From assembly GCF_029697505.1 (NCBI RefSeq), contig NZ_JARJEF010000001.1, forward strand, positions 372,001 to 436,000: 64,000 nt of DNA. Reading direction: 5' to 3'. How positions within the stretch are numbered: position 1 is the first letter of the stretch; each line of letters opens with the position of its first letter. Shown piece after piece: positions 8,088 through 17,503 of the stretch. The notes below the pieces were generated by a model. The model made no database searches, had not been told where the DNA came from, and saw only the letters and a list, made by a program, of their open reading frames with translations. Both the position numbers and the translations under genes were made by a program. The DNA is from Pseudophaeobacter profundi. Lineage in GTDB: Bacteria; Pseudomonadota; Alphaproteobacteria; Rhodobacterales; Rhodobacteraceae.

Positions 8088-9968
8088 ATGGACGCATTTC
8101 TATATCAAGCAACAATCTATCTCGCAGCTGCCGTCATTGCCGTGCCCCTCGCGGCGCGGCTAGGGCTGGGCTCTGTTCTGGGCTATCTGGCGGCCGGCAT
8201 CATTATCGGACCAGTGCTGGGGCTTGTCGGGGCCGAAACCGAAGACCTGCAGCATTTTGCCGAATTTGGCGTTGTCATGATGCTGTTTCTGATCGGGCTA
8301 GAGCTTGATCCCCGCGCTCTGTGGGCGATGCGTCACAAATTGGTTGGGCTGGGCGGGCTACAGGTCCTGACCAGCACCCTGGCGCTGATGGCGGCCGCGC
8401 TGATGGCCGGGGAAACCTGGCAAGTCAGCCTGGCGATCGGACTGGCGCTGTCGCTGTCCTCTACCGCGATTGTGCTGCAAACCCTGTCGGAAAAGGGGTT
8501 GATGCAAACCGGTGGTGGTCGGGCCTCTTTCTCGGTGCTGCTGACTCAGGATATTGCCGTCATTCCCATTCTCGCCTTTCTGCCCCTGTTGGCTGTGAAT
8601 GGCGGGCTACAACTTGGTGAAAACGGAACGATTGAACGCGGCCTTGAAGGCGCGGCAAAGAGCGCTGCGGGCCATGACAGCCTGTCACTTGTTGCCGGGC
8701 TGCCCGGCTGGGCCGTGACGCTGACAACCCTCGGGGTGATCGGGGCTGTGGTGCTGGCTGGCATCTATCTGACCCAACCGGTATTCCGCTTCATCAATGC
8801 CAGCAAGCTGCGCGAAATGTATACCGCGCTGGCGCTGCTTATCGTGGTTGGGATCTCCTTCCTGATGACCCTGGTGGGCCTGTCCCCGGCGCTTGGCGCC
8901 TTTCTGGCCGGGGTGGTTCTGGCCAACTCTGAATTCCGCCACGAGCTGGAAAGCGATCTTACCCCCTTCAAGGGGCTGTTGCTGGGCCTGTTTTTCATCA
9001 CCGTCGGGGCCGGCATCAACTACAAGCTGTTTCTGGCCAACCCTGGCGATCTGCTGGGGCTGGCACTGCTCGTAATTGTGGCCAAGGGGGCCATTTTATA
9101 TTTCATTGGCCGGGCCTTTGGTCTGAAACAGCGCAATCACTGGCTGTTCACGCTCAGCTTGGCGCAGGCAGGCGAATTTGGTTTTGTGCTGCTGGCCTTT
9201 TCCCGCCAGCAAAATGTGATTCCCGCACCGCTGGCGGAAAAGCTGTTGCTGGTCATTGCGCTCTCGATGCTGATCACGCCGCTGCTGTTCATTCTCTATG
9301 ATCTGCTGTCCCATTTCGTAAAGGATCAGCGGGTCGAACATGAACCGGATGAAATTGACGAACAGGGGCCGGTAATCATTGCCGGCATTGGCCGCTTTGG
9401 CCAGATCGTCAACCGGCTGGTCCGGGCAAGCGGGTTCAAGACCGTATTGCTGGACAATGACATGCGGGCGGTACAGCTGATGCGCCGCTTCGGATTCAAG
9501 AGCTTCCTAGGCGATCCAACCCGCCCAGAACTGCTCAAGGCTGCCGGGATTGCCAAGGCGCATGTGCTGGTGGTGGCGCTGGATGACATCGAAAGAAGCG
9601 TCAAGCTGGTCAGCTATGTACGGCGCACCTACCCGGACCTGCATATCATCGCCCGCGCCTATGATCGCAACCATGTCTTTGCGCTCTACCAGGCGGGTGC
9701 GGATGATATCGTGCGTGAAATGTTCGACAGCTCACTGCGGGCCGGGCGCTATGTTCTGGAAAAAATCGGGCTGAGCGAATACGAAGCCGCCCAGGCAGAA
9801 CAGACCTTTTACGCCCATGACCGCAAAAGCCTGCGCGAGCTGGCAAGTTTCTGGCGGGCCGACATCCCCACCAGCGAAAACCAGGCCTATATCGAACGCG
9901 CCCGCGAAATGGAAAAGGATCTGGAAATCGCCCTGCAGGACCTGGCCGAGAAAAAGGATAAGGGCTAG
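8088..9968 (+). CDS. CPA2 monovalent cation:proton antiporter (KefB/KefC-like)
   Basis: About 626 residues from the ATG starting MDAFLYQATIYLAAA, which places the first membrane helix correctly; the frame extends upstream without family-like sequence. Residues 1-385 hold roughly 12 membrane helices of the Na+/H+ exchanger fold (GYLAAGIIIGP, ALSLSSTAIVLQTL, LSPALGAFLAGVVLANSEF). Residues 420-540 form a RCK/TrkA-N nucleotide-binding domain with GIGRFGQIVNRLV. A charged helical tail ends the protein. Expected to exchange K+ or Na+ for protons under control of a bound nucleotide. A glutathione-gated role like E. coli KefC cannot be confirmed because no KefF/KefG partner is adjacent. Confidence 0.88.
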   Translation: MDAFLYQATIYLAAAVIAVPLAARLGLGSVLGYLAAGIIIGPVLGLVGAETEDLQHFAEFGVVMMLFLIGLELDPRALWAMRHKLVGLGGLQVLTSTLALMAAALMAGETWQVSLAIGLALSLSSTAIVLQTLSEKGLMQTGGGRASFSVLLTQDIAVIPILAFLPLLAVNGGLQLGENGTIERGLEGAAKSAAGHDSLSLVAGLPGWAVTLTTLGVIGAVVLAGIYLTQPVFRFINASKLREMYTALALLIVVGISFLMTLVGLSPALGAFLAGVVLANSEFRHELESDLTPFKGLLLGLFFITVGAGINYKLFLANPGDLLGLALLVIVAKGAILYFIGRAFGLKQRNHWLFTLSLAQAGEFGFVLLAFSRQQNVIPAPLAEKLLLVIALSMLITPLLFILYDLLSHFVKDQRVEHEPDEIDEQGPVIIAGIGRFGQIVNRLVRASGFKTVLLDNDMRAVQLMRRFGFKSFLGDPTRPELLKAAGIAKAHVLVVALDDIERSVKLVSYVRRTYPDLHIIARAYDRNHVFALYQAGADDIVREMFDSSLRAGRYVLEKIGLSEYEAAQAEQTFYAHDRKSLRELASFWRADIPTSENQAYIERAREMEKDLEIALQDLAEKKDKG

Positions 9969-10066
9969 CACATCTTGCGCAAAAGTGGCCGCTGGTCTTG
10001 CACCGCTAAAACATGCGGCATCACCTAAGCGGAGCAGGTTGCGAGATTACAAATGAACGCGACGCA

Positions 10067-10153
10067 CCCAAGAGGCTGCGCCTGCGGTCTTTGAAAGGCA
10101 AAAGCCCAAGGCCTGCGCCGTGGGCTTTTGCCGATCGCGCAAAACCTCTTGGG
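10067..10153. terminator. Nested hairpin terminator between antiporter and cobT
   Basis: Inner stem GGCAAAAGCCCA (10097-10108) with TGGGCTTTTGCC (10121-10132), and an outer pair CCCAAGAGG (10067-10075) with CCTCTTGGG (10145-10153) that abuts the cobT stop. The genes converge, so the structure can end both transcripts. Confidence 0.7.
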
Positions 10154-11170
10154 CTAGCCTGCGGCGACACCCGCCTCGGCAAAGGTCGCCATGCCGCTGT
10201 GGCACGCAATGGCCCCTTTCAGCACCTGGATTGCCAGCGCCGCGCCAGAGCCTTCACCAAGGCGTAGGCCCAAGGACAGCAGTGGGGCCTTGCCAAGCTG
10301 CTTCAGCAGGGCAGGATGCGCGCTTTCGGCGCTTTCATGGCCTGCCACCGCATGGTCCAGCGCACCTGGATCGGTGCGCAGCAGGCAGGCCGCTGCGGCG
10401 CAACAGATAAAGCCATCCAGGATCACCGGAATATGCAAGACACGCGCAGCGGCAATCGCCCCCGCCATGGCGGCGATTTCGCGCCCGCCCAGGCATCCCA
10501 ACGCATCCAGCCCATCGCGGATCGCAGCCTGGTGCAGCGCCACACCTTCAGCGACAACCCGGCTCTTGTTGGCAAGCCCGGCATCGTCGACACCGGTGCC
10601 CCGGCCAGTCCAGTCTGCCGCGTCACCGCCAAACAACGCAAGGGCCAGCGCGGCCGCAGAGGTGGTATTGCCGATACCCATCTCGCCTACGACCAGCAAA
10701 TCAGCCTCCCGGTCAACGGCGTTCCAGCCCGCCTGCAAGGCGGCCAGCAGATCAGCCTCGGGCAGGGCTGGACCCGTGGTGAAATCCTGCACCGGGGTAT
10801 CCAGCTCCAGCGCATGAACATCCATGCGCGCCCCGGCCAGTTTGGCAAGCTGGTTGATTGCCGCGCCGCCCTGTTCAAAGTTGAGCACCATCTGGGCGGT
10901 CACCTCGGCCGGGAAGGCAGAAACGCCCTGCGCCGTCACCCCGTGATTGCCTGCAAAGACAATGACCTGCGGCGATGTGATCGCTGGCCGGTCCGTCCCG
11001 CGCCAGCCGCCATACCAGATCGCCAGATCCTCTAGCCGTCCCAGCGCGCCGGGAGGTTTGGTCAGCTGGCCATTACGCTGGCCAGCCGCATCAAGCGCCA
11101 TCTGGTCTGCACCGCTGGCCTGTGCCAACTGGCGGCGCATGTCATCAAGGGAAGAAAGTGTTGGCAGCAT
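10154..11170 (-). CDS. cobT: Nicotinate-nucleotide-dimethylbenzimidazole phosphoribosyltransferase
   Basis: 338 residues, normal length. Transfers phosphoribose from nicotinate mononucleotide to 5,6-dimethylbenzimidazole to give alpha-ribazole phosphate, the lower-ligand precursor of cobalamin. Family motifs: [18 protein letters not shown] near the N-terminus, [32 protein letters not shown], and the C-terminal glycine-rich active-site region [20 protein letters not shown] with the conserved GEGSGAALA. Divergent from cobS, the next enzyme of nucleotide-loop assembly, with only about 100 bases between. I found no cobalamin riboswitch in that gap. Confidence 0.95.
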   Translation of the reverse strand: MLPTLSSLDDMRRQLAQASGADQMALDAAGQRNGQLTKPPGALGRLEDLAIWYGGWRGTDRPAITSPQVIVFAGNHGVTAQGVSAFPAEVTAQMVLNFEQGGAAINQLAKLAGARMDVHALELDTPVQDFTTGPALPEADLLAALQAGWNAVDREADLLVVGEMGIGNTTSAAALALALFGGDAADWTGRGTGVDDAGLANKSRVVAEGVALHQAAIRDGLDALGCLGGREIAAMAGAIAAARVLHIPVILDGFICCAAAACLLRTDPGALDHAVAGHESAESAHPALLKQLGKAPLLSLGLRLGEGSGAALAIQVLKGAIACHSGMATFAEAGVAAG

Positions 11171-11272
11171 TGACTAAAGCCTCGTTGCATCTGAACCGCA
11201 GGTGCGGGTAAATCTGGTTCGTCCTGTTTAGCGGCTTATCGCGGCTTCACAAGTCCTGCATGAGGCCCGCAA

Positions 11273-12031
11273 ATGAGAAAAAACGACACATCTCTGGTGG
11301 ATATCCCCCTGGCGCTGGTGCTACTGACCCGGTTGCCGCTGCCGCGCCTGAACGCAGCCAGCTTTCATCGGCAGGCGCGCGCCACATGGGCCTTTGCGCT
11401 GGCCGGGGTGGCCGTTACCCTGCCCGCCTGCCTGCTGGCACTACTGGCCCTGGCGCTTGGCCTGCCAGCCCCCCTTGCCGCCGGGATCTTGCTGGTGGTT
11501 CAGGTACTGTTGAGCGGCGCGATGCACGAAGACGGACTGGCGGATTGCGCCGATGGGTTCTGGGGAGGGTTTGATCCTGCCCGTCGGCTTGAGATCATGA
11601 AGGACAGCCAGATCGGCAGCTACGGCGTTCTGGCGCTGGTGCTCTCGCTTGGGCTGCGCTGGCAGGCCATTGCGCTGCTGATCGAACTGGAGCAGATCTG
11701 GAGCCTGCTGGCCCTGGCAGCCCTGAGCCGGGCCGCGATGCCCGTTGTGATGCTTTGGCTTCCCAATGCCCGCCAGTCGGGCCTTTCGCAAAGCCTCGGG
11801 CGGCCACCCCGGCGGGCCGTCGGCCTTGGCGTTTGCCTTGCCGTTGCACTGGCGCTGCCATTGCTGGGGGCGCATATTCTGGCCGTTCTCGCCATGCTCG
11901 TGCTTACCTGTCTGGGACTGGGGGCTTTGGCACAGCATAAGATCGGTGGCCAGACCGGCGATGTACTGGGCGCCTGTCAACAACTCTGTGAAGTTGCGGG
12001 AGTGCTTACCCTCGTCGCCATCTACAGCTGA
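11273..12031 (+). CDS. cobS: Adenosylcobinamide-GDP ribazoletransferase (cobalamin synthase)
   Basis: 252 residues, an inner-membrane enzyme joining alpha-ribazole (phosphate) to adenosylcobinamide-GDP as the last step of cobalamin assembly. The CobS signature is present: LLSGAMHEDGLADCADGFWGG near residues 80-100 (Asp-rich metal site), followed by KDSQIGSYGVLALVLSLGLR. The remainder is a string of hydrophobic helices (for example VGLGVCLAVALALPLLGAHI). Divergent from cobT; together they complete the nucleotide loop. The gene for the cobinamide kinase is not in this window. Confidence 0.93.
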   Translation: MRKNDTSLVDIPLALVLLTRLPLPRLNAASFHRQARATWAFALAGVAVTLPACLLALLALALGLPAPLAAGILLVVQVLLSGAMHEDGLADCADGFWGGFDPARRLEIMKDSQIGSYGVLALVLSLGLRWQAIALLIELEQIWSLLALAALSRAAMPVVMLWLPNARQSGLSQSLGRPPRRAVGLGVCLAVALALPLLGAHILAVLAMLVLTCLGLGALAQHKIGGQTGDVLGACQQLCEVAGVLTLVAIYS

Positions 12032-12042
12032 TCTGCGACCAC

Positions 12043-12078
12043 AAAAAGGCCCGCAGCCAATAAGACTGCGGGCCTCTT
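12043..12078. terminator. Terminator between cobS and carD
   Basis: AAAAAGGCCCGCAG, a 9-base loop, then CTGCGGGCC and a short pyrimidine tail. The stem lies between converging genes and ends the cobS transcript; the A-run also gives T5 on the opposite strand. Confidence 0.75.
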
Positions 12079-12143
12079 CCCGACTATTTTCTCAAGCCCC
12101 AGCCTGATCTGGTGCGCACCGTTTCAAAGGGGCAACACTCGGA

Positions 12144-12656
12144 TCAGGCGGCAACCCGTGAGGTCAGCACATCGCCGACCTGTTTTGCGGCCAGGATTTC
12201 GTCGCCGCCTGCCACTGCGGCAACTTCACGGGTCAACCGCTCCAGAGCGGCTTCATAAAGCTGGCGCTCAGAGTAGCTTTGCTCGCGCTGATCATCGGTG
12301 CGGTGCAGATCGCGCACCACTTCGGCAATAGCGATCAGATCGCCAGAATTGATCTTTTGCTCATATTCCTGCGCCCGACGGGACCACATGGCGCGCTTGA
12401 CCTTGGCCTTGCCCTTCAGGGTTTTCATCGCCTGATTGATCACATCCGGAGAGCTGAGCGAGCGCATGCCCACTTCGATCGCCTTGTTGGTTGGCACCCG
12501 CAGCGTCATCTTGTCTTTTTCGAAGGTAATTACAAAAAGTTCCAGCGCAAAGCCGGCCACTTCCTGTTCCTCAATCGAAATGATCTGCCCAACCCCGTGG
12601 GCGGGATAAACCACAAATTCGTCAGGACGGAATGCGAGCTTCTTCGATTTTGTCAT
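12144..12656 (-). CDS. carD: CarD-family RNA polymerase-binding regulator
   Basis: 170 residues from the ATG beginning MTKSKKLAFRPDEFVVY; the frame is open for another 22 codons upstream but without CarD-like sequence, and AAGGAAAG precedes the chosen start. The N-terminal CarD/TRCF Tudor-like domain (YPAHGVGQIISIEEQEVAG, LELFVITFEKDKMTLRVPTN) binds the RNA polymerase beta subunit. The C-terminal helical DNA-binding half (MWSRRAQEYEQKINSGDLIA, ERQLYEAALERL) contacts the promoter fork. Expected to stabilise open complexes at rRNA and other promoters. Last gene of a minus-strand series starting with the TPR or helicase gene. Confidence 0.92.
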   Translation of the reverse strand: MTKSKKLAFRPDEFVVYPAHGVGQIISIEEQEVAGFALELFVITFEKDKMTLRVPTNKAIEVGMRSLSSPDVINQAMKTLKGKAKVKRAMWSRRAQEYEQKINSGDLIAIAEVVRDLHRTDDQREQSYSERQLYEAALERLTREVAAVAGGDEILAAKQVGDVLTSRVAA

Positions 12657-12980
12657 ACAGGTCTTTCCTTGCACTTGAGGTCGGCCTAGTCCCCGAAGGG
12701 AGATCCGACACAACAACGGCAACGCTTGCGCCCCGGCCCCGCAATAGTGCGGTACCAGAGATCAATCGTCACCGTGATTCAATCCCCCAGCCCGCGCGCG
12801 ACATCAACTGTGCTGCGTGAGGTGAGTTCCAGTTTCATATACATCTGATGATTATCATATCACAAAAACCCCCTCCCCGAAAGGCGGGCAAGGGGTGAAG
12901 TGGCGCCGAACGGTCAAAATTCGGCCATTTTAAGCGATTTCAGCAGGATAGCCGCCGTAAATTATCCGAAATTTCCCGGA
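12657..12980. other. Non-coding gap between fdxA and carD
   Basis: 324 bases without a gene. It holds the probable fdxA terminator (12862-12895) and the carD leader; a TATGAT hexamer on the minus strand just after the terminator could be a -10 element for carD, but I find no convincing -35. Nothing else is recognised. Confidence 0.5.
12862..12895 (-). terminator. Terminator after fdxA
   Basis: On the minus strand a C-rich arm (CCCCTTGCCC) pairs with GGGGAGGGG and is followed by TTTTTG. It separates fdxA from carD. Confidence 0.6.
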
Positions 12981-13319
12981 TTACCCGCCTTCACCGGGGG
13001 CTTCGGAAAAATATTTCTCCAGCTTACCCTCTTCTCCGTCACGCTCTTCCGCGCCGGGCATCGGGTCTTTCTTGGACACGATCACCGGCCACATTTCGGA
13101 ATACTTGCGGTTGAATTCAACCCATTTGTCCATATCTGGCTCGGTATCCGGACGGATGGCATCCGCCGGGCATTCCGGTTCACAGACGCCGCAATCGATG
13201 CATTCATCCGGGTGAATAACCAGGGTGTTTTCACCTTCATAGAAACAATCTACCGGGCAAACCTCGACACAGTCGGTGTATTTGCAGGCAATGCAGTTAT
13301 CCGTAACGACATAGGTCAT
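12981..13319 (-). CDS. fdxA: 7Fe-type ferredoxin FdxA
   Basis: 112 residues, an Azotobacter FdI-like ferredoxin. Cysteines at 9, 12, 17, 21 and 25 (in [17 protein letters not shown]) and at 40, 43, 46 and 50 (in [16 protein letters not shown]) supply one [3Fe-4S] and one [4Fe-4S] cluster in the classic crossed arrangement. The long C-terminal tail after the second motif ([18 protein letters not shown]) is typical of this class. A low-potential electron carrier in the cytoplasm; the partner is unknown. It follows the helicase and S4 genes, a conserved order in Rhodobacteraceae. Confidence 0.95.
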   Translation of the reverse strand: MTYVVTDNCIACKYTDCVEVCPVDCFYEGENTLVIHPDECIDCGVCEPECPADAIRPDTEPDMDKWVEFNRKYSEMWPVIVSKKDPMPGAEERDGEEGKLEKYFSEAPGEGG

Positions 13320-13383
13320 GTGGGTGCGGTCCCATTTGTTGTTTGGCCACTAGCTAAATCAGACTCGCCCCAGCTTCAAGCCA

Positions 13384-13758
13384 TCACGTGAAGTCCCGCT
13401 GGCGGGAAAGGTCAAGCGCTCTGCGAGTCTTCTTGTCAGGACGCCCTTTTCCCTCAAACCCGGGGTTTACAGGTACATTGTCCTGTTTTGGCGTTTTATC
13501 AAGATAAAGCGCCTGTGCCTCGGGGGCCGGACCGCGGCGATTGCCAAGGGCGAGGACTTCAACCACACGGGTTTGTCGCCCCTGTGGAAAGCTCAGAACA
13601 TCGCCTGGGGTGACGCTCTGAGCCGTTTTTGTGATCTTGGTGCCGTTGAGGCGCAGATGCCCGGCGCTGACCTGTTTGGCTGCAAGGCTGCGGGTTTTGA
13701 AAAACCGCGCATACCAAAGCCATTTGTCGACCCGGAGTTTAGCAGCCTGCGGCTCCAT
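13384..13758 (-). CDS. S4-domain RNA-binding protein (Hsp15-like)
   Basis: 124 residues. The N-terminal S4 fold is plain: LRVDKWLWYARFFKTRSLAA, then VSAGHLRLNGTKITKTAQSV and GDVLSF. The basic C-terminal tail (GRPDKKTRRALDLSRQRDF) resembles Hsp15. Hsp15 of E. coli binds free 50S subunits carrying nascent chains after heat shock; a similar ribosome-recycling role is inferred. The start lies only 6 bases after the helicase stop, so the two are almost certainly co-transcribed and perhaps translationally coupled. Confidence 0.85.
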   Translation of the reverse strand: MEPQAAKLRVDKWLWYARFFKTRSLAAKQVSAGHLRLNGTKITKTAQSVTPGDVLSFPQGRQTRVVEVLALGNRRGPAPEAQALYLDKTPKQDNVPVNPGFEGKGRPDKKTRRALDLSRQRDFT

Positions 13759-13764
13759 GCCGGG

Positions 13765-16740
13765 TCAATCGCCCTGTTTCAGCCCCATGAGAGCTGCGGC
13801 AAAGGGATTGTCCGGATCGATCTGCTTTTCCTTCTTGGGCGGGCGGGCGGAATAGGTCTTGCCCCCCTGCTGCTGCGGGCGGCCCGCTTTTTTGCCGCCG
13901 GGCTTTCCACCGGGGCGGCCAGCGGGTTTACCAGCGGTGCGCTCACCAGAGGAACCAGCCTGACCAGACCGTGCCTTGCCACCAACGCCACGCGGCTTGC
14001 CACCGCGGCGTTCCTGACCGTCCTGACCAGAAGCATCGCTACGCCGCGCGCCACGGTTGCCGCCCTGGCGACCACGACCGCCCCAGGCAAAGGTATAAAA
14101 AACCTCCATCTCAGCCTGGGCCTCGGCAGCAGTGTCAGCAGCGCCCTCTGAGGGGGCCTCAGCCGGTGCTTCCGTCGGGGTCTCGGCCGGTGTTTCTGTC
14201 GGGGTCTCGACAGGAACTTCGGCTGGGGGCGCGGTTGGGGTCTCTGTTGGTGTCTCAACCGGCGCTTCAACAGGTGTCTCGACCGGTGTTTCGCCTGGCG
14301 CGTCGGCTGCTGTATCGCCTGATACCTCAGCTTCGGGTTCTTTGGCAGTCTCTGCCGCAGCCTTCACCTTGGCGCGTTCGCCCTTTTCGGCACGGTAGCC
14401 AAGTCCCTGCATCAGATCTGCGAACTGCTCTAGCGTCATGCCGGTGATCGACAGCATATCGGCTTTGGCCTCAAAGCCGCCTCGGCTGTCTTCGGCGCGC
14501 AGCATGTCGGCCAGACGTTCCAGCATGTCGATGCGGATCATCCGCTCGCCTGCTTCGCGGTAGCCGGACATGGTATCATAGCCCTTAGGCGCGTCTTTGG
14601 CGGCAGGCACGGTGACCAAACCGGGAGGCGGCGCTTCGGGGAATTCCTGCACACCATTGGCAAGCGACCACAGCACCAAACGCAGGCGCGTCGGAGCCGG
14701 CTTCAGCAGCAGCGGCATGAAGATGGTGAACTGACCAAAGCGAATACCGTGTTTGCGCAGTGCGCCACGGGCATCCTGATCCAATTCTTTTACTTCCTGC
14801 ATCACGGTATGACGCGGCAGCAGCCCAAGAGCTTCGACCAGACGGAAGGCAAAGCCACGCGCCAGGCCGGTCAGCTCTTCGTCTTTTTGCAAATTGATAA
14901 GCGGCTCAAACAGCGCCTGCACCTTGCGAGAGATGAAATGCTGCAAGCGGCGTTCGACCTTTTGCGCAACATCGGCGCCGGCGGCATCGTCAACAAAGAC
15001 TTCAACCTGCGGGTTCAGCGGGTCAGCGCCGGCCACCAGTTTACCAACCGCAGCGTCGCCCCACATCAGGCCACCCTGTTCGGTGAAGTCGATCTCGGTA
15101 TCGGGTGCATTGTAGAACCGGTCGGCGCGCAGATGGAATTGCGGCGCCAGCGCCTGCAGCGAGGCAGACTTCAATGTCTTTGCCTCGGCGCCCTGTGCGC
15201 TTTTGTCCGGCGTAAACCGAAACCCGTCCAACCGTCCGACAAATTCGCCCTCGACGGTCACTTCACCCTTGTCATTCACTTCGGCCAAAAGGGCCTCCTT
15301 CTGTTTGAGCCGGCGCAGAAGCACGGATGTGCGCCGGTCCACAAATCGCTGAGTCAAGCGCTCGTGCAGCGCATCTGACAACCTGTCTTCTACAGCGCGA
15401 GTCACCCCGCGCCAATGGCTTTCGTCATGCAACCAATTTTTACGCTGTGAGACATAGGTCCATGTACGAATAAAGGCCAGCCTCTTGGAAAGAGTATCAA
15501 TATCGCCATCCGTGCGGTCAATTCGCTTGATCTGGCGGGCCAGCCAATCATCCGGGACCACGCCGCCGCCATGCAGATATTCGAATATACCCCCAATCAG
15601 CGCTGCATGTTCCCCATGAGAGATACCACGAAAATCCGGAATCCGGCAAACATCCCACAGCAAACGCACCGATTGCGGGTTGGTTGTGCGCGAGATTATG
15701 CCGCTATCGCGGGACAGAAATTTCAAAGCTCCCAGATCATCAGCCTCACGGGCGCGCATCAGGACTTCGTCCTCGGGGATTGATTCGAGCGAACGGATCA
15801 GCGCCTCGACGGTGCCGAACTGCAGATCAGACGACCGCCAGTTGAGCTTTTTCAGCGGCTCAAAACGGTGTTCCATGATGGCCTCGGCCACATGGTCGTC
15901 CAGCGGGCGGGCATCCCCGGTGACGCCAAAGCTGCCATGGCTCATGCCGCGCCCGGCACGGCCCGCGATCTGCGCCAGTTCCGCAGGCATCAGGGGCCGC
16001 ATCCGGCGGCCATCAAATTTGGACGTGGCCGAAAAGGCCACATGGTCGATATCCAGATTCAGCCCCATGCCGATGGCATCGGTGGCCACCAGATAATCGA
16101 CCTCGCCATTTTGATATAGCGCCACCTGGGCATTGCGGGTGCGCGGGCTCAGCGCCCCCATGACCACCGCAGCACCGCCTTTTTGCCGTTTCAGCAATTC
16201 CGCGATGGCATAGACGTTATCAACCGAAAACCCCACGATCGCTGTGCGCGGCGGCATCCGGCTGATCTTTTTGGAGCCACCATAGACCAGTTCCGACATG
16301 CGTTCACGGCGCAGGAATTCGACCCCTGGCACCAGCGCTGCAATCGGCCCGCGCATGGTGTCGGCACCCAGAAACAGGGTTTCGTTGGTGCCGCGCGATT
16401 TCAACAGCCGCTCGGTAAAGACATGGCCGCGTTCCTGATCGGCACAGAGCTGGATTTCATCAATGGCCAGAAAATCACAGCCCATGCCGGGCGGCATCGC
16501 TTCGACCGTGCAGATCCAGTATTTGGCCCGCGGCGGCACGATCCGCTCTTCGCCGGTGACCAGCGCCACCACGGAAGGGCCGCGAATGGCGACGATCTTG
16601 TCATAGACCTCGCGCGCCAAAAGCCGCAGTGGAAATCCCATGATGCCAGTGCGATGGCCCAGCATCCGTTCAATCGCGTAATGCGTCTTGCCGGTATTGG
16701 TCGGTCCCAAAACCGCAAGTACCCGTGATCCGCCTGCCAT
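13765..16740 (-). CDS. SUV3-like superfamily 2 RNA/DNA helicase with acidic Pro/Thr-rich tail
   Basis: 991 residues. The helicase core resembles mitochondrial SUV3: Walker A GPTNTGKTHYA (residues 12-22), FPLRLLAREVYDK, motif II DEIQ (94-97) and the conserved C-half block TDAIGMGLNLDIDHVAFS with QIAGRAGRG. A long middle region follows. From about residue 820 the tail is low-complexity, built from repeated Glu-Thr-Pro units (such as PVETPVEAPVETPTETP). The last 100 residues are Gly/Arg/Lys-rich and probably bind nucleic acid. RNA turnover is the likely role by analogy with SUV3; bacterial function is not established. Upstream of, and 6 bases from, the S4 gene. Confidence 0.85.
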   Translation of the reverse strand: MAGGSRVLAVLGPTNTGKTHYAIERMLGHRTGIMGFPLRLLAREVYDKIVAIRGPSVVALVTGEERIVPPRAKYWICTVEAMPPGMGCDFLAIDEIQLCADQERGHVFTERLLKSRGTNETLFLGADTMRGPIAALVPGVEFLRRERMSELVYGGSKKISRMPPRTAIVGFSVDNVYAIAELLKRQKGGAAVVMGALSPRTRNAQVALYQNGEVDYLVATDAIGMGLNLDIDHVAFSATSKFDGRRMRPLMPAELAQIAGRAGRGMSHGSFGVTGDARPLDDHVAEAIMEHRFEPLKKLNWRSSDLQFGTVEALIRSLESIPEDEVLMRAREADDLGALKFLSRDSGIISRTTNPQSVRLLWDVCRIPDFRGISHGEHAALIGGIFEYLHGGGVVPDDWLARQIKRIDRTDGDIDTLSKRLAFIRTWTYVSQRKNWLHDESHWRGVTRAVEDRLSDALHERLTQRFVDRRTSVLLRRLKQKEALLAEVNDKGEVTVEGEFVGRLDGFRFTPDKSAQGAEAKTLKSASLQALAPQFHLRADRFYNAPDTEIDFTEQGGLMWGDAAVGKLVAGADPLNPQVEVFVDDAAGADVAQKVERRLQHFISRKVQALFEPLINLQKDEELTGLARGFAFRLVEALGLLPRHTVMQEVKELDQDARGALRKHGIRFGQFTIFMPLLLKPAPTRLRLVLWSLANGVQEFPEAPPPGLVTVPAAKDAPKGYDTMSGYREAGERMIRIDMLERLADMLRAEDSRGGFEAKADMLSITGMTLEQFADLMQGLGYRAEKGERAKVKAAAETAKEPEAEVSGDTAADAPGETPVETPVEAPVETPTETPTAPPAEVPVETPTETPAETPTEAPAEAPSEGAADTAAEAQAEMEVFYTFAWGGRGRQGGNRGARRSDASGQDGQERRGGKPRGVGGKARSGQAGSSGERTAGKPAGRPGGKPGGKKAGRPQQQGGKTYSARPPKKEKQIDPDNPFAAALMGLKQGD

Positions 16741-16804
16741 CTGTTCAGCCCCTATTCTGCCCCTCCCCTACAGGTCAATTGTGACACTTCGGGGACCAGG
16801 TCGG

Positions 16805-17374
16805 CTAAAGATCCTTGCCTGCCACCTGGGGCTGCAGACGTTCCAGCGCGTTGAGTACTTCCTCATGATGGGGATGTATAGCCTTGGCCCGTAAATAGGC
16901 CGCATGGGCGCGCTGGGGCCTGCGAAACTGCTCAAACACGGTGCCCAGTGCATAGATTGCATTGTAATCATTTGGATTCAGTACCAGGGCGCGTTCCAGA
17001 TCGGCAACCGCAGGACCATAGAGCCCGGCCACATGATAGGCCCGCGCCCGCAGATACCAGCCCCGCGCAAAATCCGGCGCGTGATCGGTCAGCGCCGTCA
17101 GATGTTCAATGGCAGCAGCAACATCGCCTGCCTCCAGCGCGCGATTGGCCCGCGATTGCAATAGGTCCATCGCTGCCGATCCGCTGTTGCGCCACAGGGC
17201 CTGCAACTCGCGGTCGAGCGCCGAGGCCGCCTTGGCATCGGCAGAAACCAGCGCAGCCAAGAGCGCAGATTCGTCGGATTTTTCGTCCGCCGATATTGCC
17301 AAGGGTAGCGAAATAGTGACTGTAAACAGCGTTGCCGCCACGATAGCTTTGAGGTTCAGGTGATTTGCGATCAT
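16805..17374 (-). CDS. Exported TPR-repeat protein
   Basis: 189 residues with a signal peptide (LKAIVAATLFTVTISLPLAI, cleavage near residue 29). Three tetratricopeptide units are visible between residues 75 and 180: DVAAAIEHLTALTDHAPDFA, then GLYGPAVADLERALVLNPND, then RRPQRAHAAYLRAKAIHPHH. Predicted periplasmic scaffold. It lies 64 bases upstream of the helicase gene on the same strand and may share its transcript. No enzymatic motif is seen and the partner is unknown. Confidence 0.75.
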   Translation of the reverse strand: MIANHLNLKAIVAATLFTVTISLPLAISADEKSDESALLAALVSADAKAASALDRELQALWRNSGSAAMDLLQSRANRALEAGDVAAAIEHLTALTDHAPDFARGWYLRARAYHVAGLYGPAVADLERALVLNPNDYNAIYALGTVFEQFRRPQRAHAAYLRAKAIHPHHEEVLNALERLQPQVAGKDL

Positions 17375-17503
17375 GATGGCTCAGTGTAACCCTGCGCAAC
17401 ATATTTTCCAGTACTGGAAATCGCTGCGTCACGTAAAATTGCGCAAAGCGCCAAATTTCAGTTTTGGTGCCACCCGGCGCACCGATGATCAAAGGACGTA
17501 ACA

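Noticed and set aside
11171-11272. Possible cobalamin riboswitch between cobT and cobS
   Set aside because: The gap is only about 100 bases and I see no B12-box sequence.
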